Counted from the stretch's first letter, positions 35,514-44,110 are shown. The stretch: DNA of 64,000 nt from Bacteroidetes bacterium SW_9_63_38 (GCA_003022435.1 PXUA01000005.1:1-64000); one strand, 5' to 3'. Numbers and translations: made by a program. Notes: generated by a model not told the origin, from the sequence alone.

Positions 35514-36116
35514 ATGGACTCGTCTTCCGCCCCGCGCACGGCCACCGTCGAGCGCACGACGAACGAAACCGACATCGCCGTCGACCTGTCGTTGGACGGC
35601 GACGGCACCTACGACATGGATACGGGGGTCGGCTTCTTCGACCACATGCTCGACCTCTTCGCCAAGCACGGCGGCCTCGACCTCACGGTCCGCTGCGACG
35701 GCGACCTGCACGTCGACGACCACCACACGGTGGAAGACGTGGCCATCACCCTCGGGCAGGCCCTCTCACAGGCCCTGGGCGACAAGGCCCACATCGCCCG
35801 CTACGGCCACGCCTACGTGCCGATGGACGACGTGCTCGCCCGGTCGGTCCTCGACCTGTCGGGCCGGGTCTACTGCCGGGTCGACGCCTCCTTCAACCGC
35901 GATACGGTGGGCGGCCTCGCGACCGAAATGGTCCCCCACATTTGGGACTCGTTTGCCCAACAGGCCGCCTGCAACCTGCACATGACAGTCCTCCACGGCC
36001 ACAACGCGCACCACAAGATCGAGGCGCTGTTCAAGGCCACCGCGCAGGCCCTAAAAATGGCCGCGACCCGCAGTGCCGACCACGACGAGGTCGCCTCCAC
36101 CAAAGGCCGCCTCTGA
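35514..36116 (+). CDS. hisB: Imidazoleglycerol-phosphate dehydratase
   Basis: HisB removes water from imidazoleglycerol phosphate in histidine synthesis. The manganese-binding His/Glu motifs are clear: VGFFDHMLDLFAKHGGLDL, HVDDHHTVEDVAITLGQAL, and in the second half HIWDSFAQQAACNLHMTVLH then GHNAHHKIEALFKATAQALK. At 200 aa it is the monofunctional form without the histidinol-phosphatase domain. It starts three bases after the Uma2 gene. An ORF overlapping its end leads into proC, but proC starts later. Confidence 0.96.
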   Translation: MDSSSAPRTATVERTTNETDIAVDLSLDGDGTYDMDTGVGFFDHMLDLFAKHGGLDLTVRCDGDLHVDDHHTVEDVAITLGQALSQALGDKAHIARYGHAYVPMDDVLARSVLDLSGRVYCRVDASFNRDTVGGLATEMVPHIWDSFAQQAACNLHMTVLHGHNAHHKIEALFKATAQALKMAATRSADHDEVASTKGRL

Positions 36117-36118
36117 CA

Positions 36119-36238
36119 GTGGCGAATTTCGGGTGGCGAATTTCGAATGGCGAATAGGAGTTGGGGAGGGTTCGCCGTTCGGCTCTCCGCCCCCTTCCTC
36201 TATTCAATCTTGCAATTTTCCAACCTTCAATCTTTTCT
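36119..36238. repeat. Phrase repeats in the hisB-proC gap
   Basis: GTGGCGAATTTCGGGTGGCG, AATTTCGAATGGCGAATAGG repeat a 'ggcgaatttcg' word (36119-36158), and AATCTTGCAATTTTCCAACC with TTCAATCTTT follow at 36206-36235, just before the proC start. The same 'cgaatttcg' word recurs at 37.07 and 37.3 kb. Confidence 0.6.
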
Positions 36239-36240
36239 CT

Positions 36241-37059
36241 ATGCTTTCCGACGAAACGGTCGCCGTCATCGGCGCCGGTAACATTGGCCGCGCCCTCATC
36301 GGCGGCATGATTGAGAGTAAACTGATCGCGCCGGAGCAGGTCATCGCCACCCGCCGGACCCAGTCGGCCCTTGACGACATGACCGAGGAATTTCCGGGCT
36401 TGCAGACCACCACGGACAATGTCGAGGCCGTGAAAGAGGCCAGCGTGGTGCTCCTCACCATCAAGCCGCAGAGCAAGGCCGAGGTCATCACCAACATCCG
36501 CGATCACATCGACCGCGACGTGGTCGTGGTTAGCGTCCTGGCCGGCATTACCACCGAGCGGCTCCAGTTGGCCTTCGGACAGGACCAGCCGGTCATCCGG
36601 ACGATGCCGAACACCCCCGCCCTCGTCGATGAGGGCGCCACGGCGATCTCGGCCGGCACCTACGCCACCGACGCCCACGTGGAGATGGCCCGCGACATCT
36701 TCGAGGCGGTTGGCCAGGCCGTCGTCGTCCCGGAAAAATACATGGACGCGGTGACCGGCCTTTCCGGCAGCGGCCCAGCGTACGTGTACATGTTCATCGA
36801 GGCACTCACGGACGCGGGCGTGAAGCAGGGCTTGTCCCGCACGGACGCGGCAAAGCTATCGGCCCAGACGGTGTACGGGGCCGCCAAGCTCGCCCTCGAA
36901 ACCGGTAAGCACCCCGCCATTCTTCGGGACGAGGTGACGACCCCCGGCGGCACTGCCATCGCCGCTGTGTCGTCGCTGGAGGAGCACGGCCTGCGCACGA
37001 TGCTCATCAACGCCGTCGGCACGGCCACGCACCGCTCGCAGGAGCTCAACGACGAATGA
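36241..37059 (+). CDS. proC: Pyrroline-5-carboxylate reductase
   Basis: ProC makes proline from pyrroline-5-carboxylate with NAD(P)H. The N-terminal Rossmann motif is VAVIGAGNIGRALIGGMI, followed by LLTIKPQSKAEV, RTMPNTPALVDEGATAI and the C-terminal dimer and substrate motifs GLSGSGPAYVYMFIEALTDA and VTTPGGTAIAAV. At 272 aa the length is normal. It starts at ATG 36241. It is embedded between hisB and hisH on the same strand, 124 bases after hisB. Proline matters here both as a building block and, possibly, as an osmolyte; the latter is only a suggestion. Confidence 0.96.
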   Translation: MLSDETVAVIGAGNIGRALIGGMIESKLIAPEQVIATRRTQSALDDMTEEFPGLQTTTDNVEAVKEASVVLLTIKPQSKAEVITNIRDHIDRDVVVVSVLAGITTERLQLAFGQDQPVIRTMPNTPALVDEGATAISAGTYATDAHVEMARDIFEAVGQAVVVPEKYMDAVTGLSGSGPAYVYMFIEALTDAGVKQGLSRTDAAKLSAQTVYGAAKLALETGKHPAILRDEVTTPGGTAIAAVSSLEEHGLRTMLINAVGTATHRSQELNDE

Positions 37060-37063
37060 GGGC

Positions 37064-37225
37064 AGTATCGAGGGGCGAAGTTCGAGGGGCGAATGGAGGA
37101 ACTGGACGTTTCGCATTTGGAAGCATGTTCTACAAACAACGAAACGGAGTAAGCAGCATTGCTCGACGCGTCCACGCTTCCGGGCCTCCACGCTTCCATG
37201 CCGCCACGCTTCCATGCCGCCACGC
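37064..37225. repeat. Phrase repeats in the proC-hisH gap
   Basis: TCGAGGGGCGAAGTTCGAGG with GGCGAATGG opens the gap (37069-37098). Later TCCACGCTTCCGGGCCTCC leads into two exact copies of a 16-base unit, CCACGCTTCCATGCCG (37190-37221). The second part also resembles the CATGCATCCACGCC block of the type-C repeat and may be a distorted copy. Confidence 0.6.
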
Positions 37226-37326
37226 CTCTGTCTCCCCGAAAGCGGCAGTAGAACCGGCACTGCTCCCACCGCCGCCCCCACCCGGCGGCCCAATTCGAAA
37301 TTCGACAATCGCAATCCGACCCTGCT

Positions 37327-37974
37327 ATGGTGACGATCATCGACTACGGCATCGGCAACCTCCGCTCCATCGAAAAGGCCGTCCAGCGGGTGGGCGCCGA
37401 GGCGCGGCGCACCGACGAGGCAGACGCCCTCCGAAGCGCCGAGCGGCTGATCCTGCCTGGCGTCGGGGCCTTCGGCGCCTGTGCGAACGAGATCCAAAGC
37501 CGTGGCCTTGAGGCCCCAATCCGCGAGGCCGTGAATGCCGGGACCCCGTTCCTCGGCGTCTGCGTGGGCATGCAGCTGCTGTTCGACACCGGCTTGGAGA
37601 AAGGCGAACACGACGGCCTGGGGCTGCTGCCGGGCGTGGTGGACCACTTCCACCGGATTGCCGACGGGGCGGCCGACGACCTTGTAGTGCCCCACATGGG
37701 CTGGAACGCGATTCATCCCACACGGTCCCACCCGCTTTTCGACGGGATCGAGAAGCCGGCCTATGTGTATTTCGTGCACTCCTTCCACGCCGTGGCACAC
37801 CGCGAGGACGACATCCTCGCGACCACCCCCTACGGCCACGACTTTCCGTCGGTCGTCCAGCGCGACAACGTGCACGGCGTCCAGTTCCACCCCGAGAAGT
37901 CGCAGGCGGTCGGCCTCCGGATGCTGGAAAACTTTGCTACGCTCCCCCGCTCCGAACTTGCAGCCGCCGAATGA
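37327..37974 (+). CDS. hisH: Imidazole glycerol phosphate synthase, glutaminase subunit
   Basis: HisH releases ammonia from glutamine for HisF. The class-I amidotransferase triad is present: nucleophile Cys in TPFLGVCVGMQLLFDTGLE, and His and Glu in QFHPEKSQAVGLRML. The opening VTIIDYGIGNLRSIEKAV and LPGVGAFGACANEI are family blocks. At 215 aa it is normal. It is separated from its partner hisF by hisA, the usual hisH-A-F order. Confidence 0.96.
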   Translation: MVTIIDYGIGNLRSIEKAVQRVGAEARRTDEADALRSAERLILPGVGAFGACANEIQSRGLEAPIREAVNAGTPFLGVCVGMQLLFDTGLEKGEHDGLGLLPGVVDHFHRIADGAADDLVVPHMGWNAIHPTRSHPLFDGIEKPAYVYFVHSFHAVAHREDDILATTPYGHDFPSVVQRDNVHGVQFHPEKSQAVGLRMLENFATLPRSELAAAE

Positions 37975-38079
37975 CCGGAGCGCTCGACGTCGAGACCTCG
38001 TCGGGAACCGGACGCCCGATCCCTCCCGTTTCCTTCATACGCTTAGGCGCCCTTCCTCTCTCACGCCCCCCGCCCCGCT

Positions 38080-38886
38080 ATGCCCCTCGTCATTCCCGCC
38101 ATCGACCTCCGCGACGGCCGCTGCGTCCAACTCCATCAGGGCGACTACGACGAGGAGACCGTCTACTTCGACGACCCGGTAAGAATGGCGAAGCTGTGGC
38201 GCGTGCAGAACGCGCAGACCCTCCACATGGTGGACCTCGACGCCGCTCGTGGGGACGAGGATAACAACAACCGAGACGTGATCCGAGACACCTGCGACGT
38301 GCTCGACATTCCCGTGCAACTGGGCGGCGGGATTCGGTCGATGGACGCCATCGAGCACGCGTTTGATATGGGCGTGTACCGCGTCATTCTGGGCACGGCC
38401 GCCGTCCGCAATCCGGATCTGGTCGAGGCTGCGATCGAGACCTTCTCTGCTCAGCGCGTGGTGGTGGGGCTCGACGCCCGCGACGGCGAGGTGCGCGTGC
38501 AGGGGTGGACCGAAGGCTCGGGCCTCGACGCCGTCGAGTTTGCCTTGGAGATGGAAAAGCGCGGCGTGCGCCGCTTCGTCTACACCGATATTAGTCGCGA
38601 CGGCACGATGGAAGGGCCCAACATCGACGCCTACCGCGAACTGGCCGACAGTCTGTCGAAAGCAAAGATTACGGCCTCCGGCGGCGTCGGCGGCTATGAG
38701 GACCTTCTCAACATCCAAACCCTGGAGCCGTACGGCGTCGACTCGGTGATCATCGGCACGGCCCTCTACGAAAACCAGTTCTCCTGCCAGCAATTCTGGG
38801 CCTGGAACGACAAGGAGGCCGTCGACCTCGACACCTTCTCCACCGCCGCCCTCCGCGAAAACGCCGACACGTCCCCGCACCGGTAA
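38080..38886 (+). CDS. hisA: ProFAR isomerase
   Basis: HisA catalyses the Amadori isomerisation of ProFAR to PRFAR. It is a beta/alpha barrel: VIPAIDLRDGRCVQLHQGDY carries the catalytic Asp of the first strand, LGGGIRSMDAIEHAF is the first phosphate-binding loop, and TASGGVGGYEDLLNIQTLEP the second; TDISRDGTMEGPN holds the second catalytic Asp. It has 268 aa, slightly longer than average because of an acidic C-terminal tail (KEAVDLDTFSTAALRENADT). It is 105 bases from hisH. Confidence 0.95.
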   Translation: MPLVIPAIDLRDGRCVQLHQGDYDEETVYFDDPVRMAKLWRVQNAQTLHMVDLDAARGDEDNNNRDVIRDTCDVLDIPVQLGGGIRSMDAIEHAFDMGVYRVILGTAAVRNPDLVEAAIETFSAQRVVVGLDARDGEVRVQGWTEGSGLDAVEFALEMEKRGVRRFVYTDISRDGTMEGPNIDAYRELADSLSKAKITASGGVGGYEDLLNIQTLEPYGVDSVIIGTALYENQFSCQQFWAWNDKEAVDLDTFSTAALRENADTSPHR

Positions 38887-38929
38887 TACCAACATCGCAC
38901 GCTCGTTGGTGTACGAACGTGCAATGTCC

Positions 38930-39010
38930 CGACTCCTGTAGGGTGTATGTCTGTACGTATGTAACACGTAGTCCCCTTCACACCTACAAACCTACATACT
39001 TTTTCACCTT
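38930..39010. repeat. Phrase repeat (TACGTATGTA / ACCTACA words) before hisF
   Basis: TGTATGTCTGTACGTATGTA and CACACCTACAAACCTACATA repeat related words, partly complementary to each other. It fills the hisA-hisF gap and ends about 13 bases before the hisF start. Confidence 0.55.
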
Positions 39011-39022
39011 CTCCCATTCGGC

Positions 39023-39817
39023 ATGCTTGCCAACCGCATTATTCCCTGTCTCGACGTCGACGAGGGCCGCGTGGTCAAGGGCATCAACTTCGTCGACATT
39101 CGCGACGCCGGCGACCCGGTGGAGCAGGCCCGCACCTACGACGCCGCCGGGGCCGACGAACTCGTCTTCCTCGACATTACCGCCACCCACGAGGGCCGCG
39201 ACATCATGCACGACGTGGTGCGCCGCACCGCCGACGAGGTGTTCATTCCCCTCACGGTCGGCGGCGGCCTGCGCTCGGTCGAGGACATGCGCGCTATGCT
39301 CCACGCCGGGGCCGACAAGGTGGCCATCAACTCCGCCGCGGTGAAGGACCCGAGTCTCATTGCGCGCGGGGCCGAGGCCTTCGGCAATCAGTGCATCGTC
39401 GTCGCCATCGACGCCAAGCGTGTGAACGAGGATCCGCTGGAGTGGGAAGTCTTCGTCCACGGGGGGCGCAGGGGCACGGGAAAAGACGCCGTTGAATGGG
39501 CCGAAGAGGCCGCCGAGCGGGGGGCGGGCGAAATTATGCTGACCTCGATGGACCGCGACGGCACGAAAGACGGCTACGACATCGAGCTCCTGCAGGCCAT
39601 AAACGAGCGCGTGCGGATTCCTGTCATCGCCTCCGGCGGCGCCGGGACGCTCGATCACCTCCGCGAGGGGCTCGAAGAGGGACATGCCAGTGCCGTCCTC
39701 GCCGCCTCCATCTTCCACTTCGGCGAGTACACCGTCGGGGAGGCCAAGCAGTACCTCCGCGATCAAGACCTGCCGGTGCGCCCCCCATCCAACGACTGGA
39801 AAGAACGCTATGCCTGA
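39023..39817 (+). CDS. hisF: Imidazole glycerol phosphate synthase, cyclase subunit
   Basis: HisF closes the imidazole ring and releases AICAR, using ammonia tunnelled from HisH. Barrel motifs: [20 protein letters not shown] with the catalytic Asp in [55 protein letters not shown] with the second catalytic Asp, and [14 protein letters not shown]. At 264 aa it is standard. Its last codons overlap the next gene by eight bases, suggesting translational coupling. Confidence 0.96.
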   Translation: MLANRIIPCLDVDEGRVVKGINFVDIRDAGDPVEQARTYDAAGADELVFLDITATHEGRDIMHDVVRRTADEVFIPLTVGGGLRSVEDMRAMLHAGADKVAINSAAVKDPSLIARGAEAFGNQCIVVAIDAKRVNEDPLEWEVFVHGGRRGTGKDAVEWAEEAAERGAGEIMLTSMDRDGTKDGYDIELLQAINERVRIPVIASGGAGTLDHLREGLEEGHASAVLAASIFHFGEYTVGEAKQYLRDQDLPVRPPSNDWKERYA

Positions 39818-40145
39818 TTCTTCTTCGCCGAACGAGTCGGCGGCACAGTTGCTGAAGAGTGCCGCCATCCTATTCTCCGCCCTCGGGGCAGCATTTCTGG
39901 CGTGGCTGGGCGTGCAGTGGCAGAAGTACCCGGAGCTGCGGGCCTCGCAGTTCGGCTTCGAGGCCCCGCTGTGGCCTGCGCTCGGGGGATTCGTACTGCT
40001 CGCCGTAATCGCCGTGGTCTCCCTGTTTTGGACAGCTGCTCGTCGCGTGGAAGCAGGCGAAGATTTATTTGCCCGGCGGCATCGGCGACAGTCGTCCGAG
40101 TGGGATCGGCCCTCGAACGGTCAGGTCTCAGAATACTCGGAGTAG
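39810..40145 (+). CDS. Two-helix membrane protein coupled to hisF
   Basis: An 111-aa protein starting at ATG 39810, inside the end of hisF. Two hydrophobic segments are visible, about residues 15-33 ([19 protein letters not shown]) and 50-72 ([20 protein letters not shown]), with a charged C-terminal tail ([20 protein letters not shown]). I recognise no family. The overlap with hisF implies cotranslation, but a role in histidine synthesis is not implied by anything in the protein. Confidence 0.75.
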   Translation: MPDSSSPNESAAQLLKSAAILFSALGAAFLAWLGVQWQKYPELRASQFGFEAPLWPALGGFVLLAVIAVVSLFWTAARRVEAGEDLFARRHRRQSSEWDRPSNGQVSEYSE

Positions 40146-40163
40146 TCGGGGCGGTGGGCCCCG

Positions 40164-40640
40164 CTACGCGGCGGGTCGAGCCTCCAATCGACTCAGGAAC
40201 GTGTCAAGAATCGCGTACGCCTGGTCGTAGATACCCTCCACCTCGCTTGCCCGCGGCCCGGCGACATTCAACACCCGCACGTCGTGCTTCTCCCCCCAGG
40301 CGCGGATCATGTCGACCGGGGCCGGATCGCCAGTCTGCACGTGCAGCACGGTCCGCCCGCGCTGCTGCGCTTCCTCCCGGGTGAGCGCCGTTCCCCCCTC
40401 CGTCGTCCCGTCGGTAATGATGAGGGTGCCGTCACTGTCCCGGACATTCCAGGCCGTGCGCTGCTCGTAGGCGGCCGACGGCGTTTCGTCGAGCGGGTAT
40501 CGCTCCGGGATCGTCTCGTCTTCGGCCCGCCGCCCCTTCGGACACCAGCCTCCCACGTCGATCCCATGATCCAGAGCTGCGTCCAGCGCCGCCCGGTCGA
40601 CGCCCGTTTGTCCGCCCGAAACGATTTCCTGCAGTCGCAT
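40164..40640 (-). CDS. Putative molybdenum-carrier / SLOG-superfamily protein
   Basis: A 158-aa Rossmann-like protein. The N-terminal glycine-rich loop is EIVSGGQTGVDRAALDAALD, followed by GGWCPKGRRAEDETIPERYP and GTLIITDGTTEGGTALTREE. This matches the 'putative molybdenum carrier' group (MoCo-carrier-like), related to LOG and TIR-linked nucleotide-binding SLOG proteins. Binding of a nucleotide or cofactor is likely; molybdopterin is only the family label. It converges on the small membrane gene after hisF, 18 bases between stops. Confidence 0.82.
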   Translation of the reverse strand: MRLQEIVSGGQTGVDRAALDAALDHGIDVGGWCPKGRRAEDETIPERYPLDETPSAAYEQRTAWNVRDSDGTLIITDGTTEGGTALTREEAQQRGRTVLHVQTGDPAPVDMIRAWGEKHDVRVLNVAGPRASEVEGIYDQAYAILDTFLSRLEARPAA

Positions 40641-40689
40641 ATCAATCCTCGTTGGTACTGTGCGTAACGTCCTGCGTCTGCGTCCAGAA

Positions 40690-40846
40690 TAATTGCAGCT
40701 TGCTCGATGATGAACACAGGAGAGCGGTGGAGCACAGCGTCCTTGCTTCCAGGCGTCCGTTCATTCCAGACAGATTGGGTTGGCAAACGATAAAAGCGTC
40801 TCCTGCTTTCCGACGCCTTCCAATCTGCAATTGCCCTGCGCCCGCT
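40690..40846. repeat. Type-C intergenic repeat, copy 4
   Basis: GAGCACAGCGTCCTTGCTTC, CGTCCGTTCATTCCAGACAG and AAAGCGTCTCCTGCTTTCCG match the C family along its full length. It joins directly to a truncated ThpR gene, and may have replaced that gene's 5' half. Confidence 0.8.
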
Positions 40847-40872
40847 TCTGAAATCTCCTGTCTGTCCCACCG

Positions 40873-41079
40873 GAGTCGCGGACCTACCGCCCCCACGTCA
40901 CCCTCGCTCGTCTGGACGACTGTGCGCCCGAGACCGTGCACCGGTATCTGCAAGAGTACAATACAAGCGGTCTTTCCTCCTTCACAGCCCAGCAGTTCCA
41001 CCTCTACGAAAGCACCCTCACCCAGGACGGCGCTGTGCACGACCGGCGCGCCTCGTACGACCTCACTCGATTGCCGTGA
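40873..41079 (+). pseudogene. thpR: C-terminal remnant of RNA 2',3'-cyclic phosphodiesterase (ThpR / 2'-5' RNA ligase)
   Basis: The frame from 40873 reads ESRTYRPHVTLARLDDCAPE and ends FHLYESTLTQDGAVHDRRAS then YDLTRLP before a TGA. This is the second H-x-T motif (HVTL) and the closing LYES-L block of the 2H phosphoesterase family. The first H-x-T half is missing and a stop lies just upstream in this frame. About 68 residues of a usual ~185 remain. The break falls at the end of a type-C repeat. Confidence 0.85.
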
Positions 41080-41183
41080 GCCCCATAATTTTCCGGACTT
41101 TCGTCTGCCAACAACCATAATCGGGACGCTAACGCGTTGAGATGAAGCGGTTCGCTGTTTTTTATAGTTCCCTTTCCATTCCG

Positions 41184-41819
41184 ATGCGACGCGTTCTTCT
41201 CCTCACCGTCCTACTGCTGGGACTTGCCCATCCGGCCCTTGCCCAACGGCTCTCGCTTTCGAGTGTACAGGACGCCTACGAAGCGCTCGACGGCCTGCAG
41301 GCGTCGTTTACCCAGGTCATCGCCTCCTCGTTTGCGGACGGCTCCACCCGCGTGGAGGGCGCAGTGCTGCTCTCGGGCAACAAGTACCGCGTCCGCACCC
41401 CAAACCAGACCGTCGTCACGGACGGGGAAACCACGTGGATCTACACGCCCGCCGACAGCCAGGTTGTCGTCAACGACGCCGACACCGAGGGCGCCGTCAC
41501 GCCGGAAACCTTTCTCACGGCGTCGGACGACCTGTACAAGGTGCAATCGTCACAGCAGACGACCCGAGGGGGGCGTCCCCACGTTCAGCTGACCATTGCC
41601 TCGACGGATTCATCGTCCCGATTCGCGGAAGCCACGCTGTGGGTGCGGACGGAGGACCGCATCGTCACCCGGATGCGCGCCACCGACCGGAACGGATCGA
41701 TCCTGAACCTACGCCTGCACAGCATCACCCTCAATCCCGATACGTTGCAGTCCGACGCTCCTTTTACGTTCTCTCCCCCCTCCGGCGTCAGGGTTGTCGA
41801 CCTCCGCCGCCGCAAGTAA
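41184..41819 (+). CDS. lolA: Outer-membrane lipoprotein carrier LolA
   Basis: LolA shuttles lipoproteins across the periplasm to the outer membrane. It has a signal peptide (MRRVLLLTVLLLGLAHPALA, cut before QRLSL), then the LolA fold: LDGLQASFTQVIASSFADGS, GNKYRVRTPNQTVVTDGETT, WIYTPADSQVVVNDAD. The mature part is about 190 aa, as expected. I chose ATG 41184 because it opens the signal; an ATG 42 bases earlier adds an unneeded stretch. Like many Bacteroidota it is present without an adjacent LolB. Confidence 0.92.
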   Translation: MRRVLLLTVLLLGLAHPALAQRLSLSSVQDAYEALDGLQASFTQVIASSFADGSTRVEGAVLLSGNKYRVRTPNQTVVTDGETTWIYTPADSQVVVNDADTEGAVTPETFLTASDDLYKVQSSQQTTRGGRPHVQLTIASTDSSSRFAEATLWVRTEDRIVTRMRATDRNGSILNLRLHSITLNPDTLQSDAPFTFSPPSGVRVVDLRRRK

Positions 41820-41859
41820 CCGCCATTGAACTGCTGCTCTCGAACCGCCGTCTCCCCCC

Positions 41860-42987
41860 GTGACCGACACCACTCACCGCCGACTTCTTCAACTCGGGAG
41901 CTTCGTGCTCGCGGCTGCCCTGCTCGTCCTCGCCCTCTACGGGGTGGACCTCCAGAAGATGGCCGACGCCTTCTGGCAGGCCGATTGGCGGTGGCTCCTT
42001 CCGCTCGCCGCCATTGCACTGGCCAGCAACCTCTTCCGGGCCTGGCGCTGGCAAATCCTGATCAACGCCTTGCCCACAACGCCCGATTTTGACCGGCTGG
42101 ACGACGACCAGCCCTACGCCACCAGTACGCTGGAGGCGTCCTTCTCCTCGATCATCATCGGGTACATGGTGAACTACGTGGCGCCCCGCATGGGCGAAGT
42201 GGCCCGCACGGCCAACATGGCCGCCCGGTCGTCCTACCGATTCAGCAGCCTGTTCGGCACCGTGGTGTCGGAGCGCATCTTCGACACTGCCCTCCTCGGC
42301 GCCATTCTACTCAGCGCCGTCGCGATCCTGTTTGACCGGCTGGCCGTTCTTCAAGAGCAGTTTTTGGGACCGGCCTGGACCCGCCTCACCACCCTCTCGC
42401 CGCTCTGGACCGGAGGTACGATTCTAGGAATCATCCTGCTCGGCGCCCTTCTGGTTTTGATCGGCCGATACGTCTTTCGAGAGGGAGGCGCCGGCGACCA
42501 GTTCTGGCAGGACACCGTTCAGCCGGCCCTCGTCTCGTTCAAAGACGGACTGTGGACCCTCCTACACTCCCCTCGTCGGGTTGCAATCTCTGTATCCACC
42601 CTGGGCATGTGGGGCGGGTACGCCCTCATGGCGTACATTCCCCTCCGGATGCTCGACCTCGCGGGGCCCTACGGCCTCGGCCTCGCCGATGCGTGGGCGC
42701 TCATGGGCATCGGCGCGCTCGGGATGATCGTGCCCACCCCTGGGGGGATCGGCTCGTACCATTATATCACGACCGAGGCGCTGGTCCACCTCTACGGCGT
42801 GCCGGAAGCCTCCGCGTTCACCTACGCCGTGCTCGCCCACGCCGCGCAGTTTGTGTTCTACATGTGCACCGGCGGCCTCGCGCTGCTCTACCAGGGCACC
42901 GGCCTGGACACGCTCTCCCGCACGGAGGAGTCCCCGCCCGAGGCCTCCAATCCAAACGATCCCCCCGTCGCGCCCGACGCGGCGTGA
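41860..42987 (+). CDS. Lysylphosphatidylglycerol synthase-type flippase-like membrane protein
   Basis: A 375-aa polytopic protein with about eight membrane helices, beginning at GTG 41860. Motifs of the UPF0104/LPG synthase transmembrane family are LFRAWRWQILINALPTTP, SSIIIGYMVNYVAPRMGEVA and TPGGIGSYHYITTEALVH. Only the membrane part is present, not the tRNA-dependent aminoacyl-transferase domain, so lipid movement or an unknown envelope role is likelier than lysyl transfer. The acidic C-terminal tail (TEESPPEASNPNDPPVAPDA) is cytoplasmic or periplasmic. It follows lolA by 40 bases, likely one transcript. Confidence 0.88.
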   Translation: MTDTTHRRLLQLGSFVLAAALLVLALYGVDLQKMADAFWQADWRWLLPLAAIALASNLFRAWRWQILINALPTTPDFDRLDDDQPYATSTLEASFSSIIIGYMVNYVAPRMGEVARTANMAARSSYRFSSLFGTVVSERIFDTALLGAILLSAVAILFDRLAVLQEQFLGPAWTRLTTLSPLWTGGTILGIILLGALLVLIGRYVFREGGAGDQFWQDTVQPALVSFKDGLWTLLHSPRRVAISVSTLGMWGGYALMAYIPLRMLDLAGPYGLGLADAWALMGIGALGMIVPTPGGIGSYHYITTEALVHLYGVPEASAFTYAVLAHAAQFVFYMCTGGLALLYQGTGLDTLSRTEESPPEASNPNDPPVAPDAA

Positions 42988-43002
42988 CGATGCCGCTCGT
43001 GG

Positions 43003-43803
43003 TCAGTCGTTGATAGGCGAGTTGGAAGCCGTCTCCGCCCGCGTCCGGGCGGCCTCGAAGAGCATCAGCCCCGTCGCCACGGACACGTTCAGCGACTCGG
43101 CGGGGCCCCGCATCGGAATCGACGCTAACGTGTCACAGGCGTCCACCACGTCCGGGGCCAGCCCCTCGCCCTCGCTGCCCAGTACCACCACCATGGGCCG
43201 GTCCCAGTCCACACCCCACAGCGTGGTGTCACTCGTGCCCTCGGCGCCGCAGACCCAGTAGCCGCGCTCCTTCACCTGCACGAGCACGTCGGCGAGCCGG
43301 TCAGTCCGCGCAATCGGAATGCGGGGCGCCGTGCCCGCACTGGCCTTGATCGCGGCCGCGTTGAGAGGCGCCATCTCACGGGAGGGCACAATCACCCCGT
43401 CCGTCCCCGCCGCCACGGCACTGCGCAGCATGGCGCCAAAGTTGCGCGGGTCCGTCACCCGATCGATCGCCAGGATGACGGGCAGCGTCTCTTTGACCGC
43501 GCCCCAGGTCGGGGCAATCTCGGTCAGCATCTCATCGACCTCCCGGTACCGAATCGGAGTCGAGACCGCCACCACGCCCTGGTGCGCCGCGCCCTCGGCC
43601 TCGTGGCGCAGGCGGGCCTCGGGCACGTACTGGACCGGCACGCCCCGGTTCTCCGCCAACGATCGGATGGCCCCGGCGCGCTCCCCGCTCAGGTCCTGCT
43701 TCAGCATCACCTTTTCCAGGCCTACATCATCCCGCTCCAAAGCTTCGAGAACGGGCTGTCGGCCAATGAGGGTGCTGGTGTCGTCGCGGGACGCCGTGCT
43801 CAC
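43003..43803 (-). CDS. rlmB: 23S rRNA (guanosine-2'-O)-methyltransferase, RlmB-like
   Basis: SpoU/TrmH-class enzyme with a trefoil knot. An N-terminal substrate domain (LIGRQPVLEALERDDVGLEK) precedes the catalytic motifs: ILAIDRVTDPRNFGAMLRSA (motif 1, Asn-Arg pair), PMVVVLGSEGEGLAPDVVD (motif 2) and IPMRGPAESLNVSVATGLML (motif 3, SAM knot). RlmB methylates G2251 of 23S rRNA in E. coli; other TrmH members act on tRNA, so the exact target is inferred. I chose GTG 43803 (VSTASRDDTSTLIG); no ATG fits. It converges on the flippase-like gene with 15 bases between. Confidence 0.9.
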   Translation of the reverse strand: MSTASRDDTSTLIGRQPVLEALERDDVGLEKVMLKQDLSGERAGAIRSLAENRGVPVQYVPEARLRHEAEGAAHQGVVAVSTPIRYREVDEMLTEIAPTWGAVKETLPVILAIDRVTDPRNFGAMLRSAVAAGTDGVIVPSREMAPLNAAAIKASAGTAPRIPIARTDRLADVLVQVKERGYWVCGAEGTSDTTLWGVDWDRPMVVVLGSEGEGLAPDVVDACDTLASIPMRGPAESLNVSVATGLMLFEAARTRAETASNSPIND

Positions 43804-43927
43804 GAATATCGAGTGCGGATTGTGACGGAGAAGGGCGAGGGGACGCCGCTGCGTCCGCCCACAGCAACTCCCGCTACGGGCAGAAGATTCAGCCCTCCGA
43901 TCTGGAACAGTGAGGAAAACCGGTGGG

Positions 43928-44090
43928 GCAACTGTATCTTGCTCTATGATGAGAGCAGGAGCGCGCTGGAGCACAGCGTTCCTGCCTCCGTGCAGCCACG
44001 CCTCCACTCATTCCGGACAGATGATCCGCTCAACGGAAAAATCGCCGCCTCCGTCTCCGGAAGTCTGCCAACCTGCAATTGCCCCGTCGC
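43928..44090. repeat. Type-C intergenic repeat, copy 5
   Basis: GGAGCACAGCGTTCCTGCCT, CCACTCATTCCGGACAGATG and CTCAACGGAAAAATCGCCGC, then CCAACCTGCAATTGCCCCG, match copy 4 from end to end. With the A element after it, it fills most of the gap between rlmB and fadI. Confidence 0.8.
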
Positions 44091-44110
44091 CCCAGGGAAC
44101 CGGTTGACCC

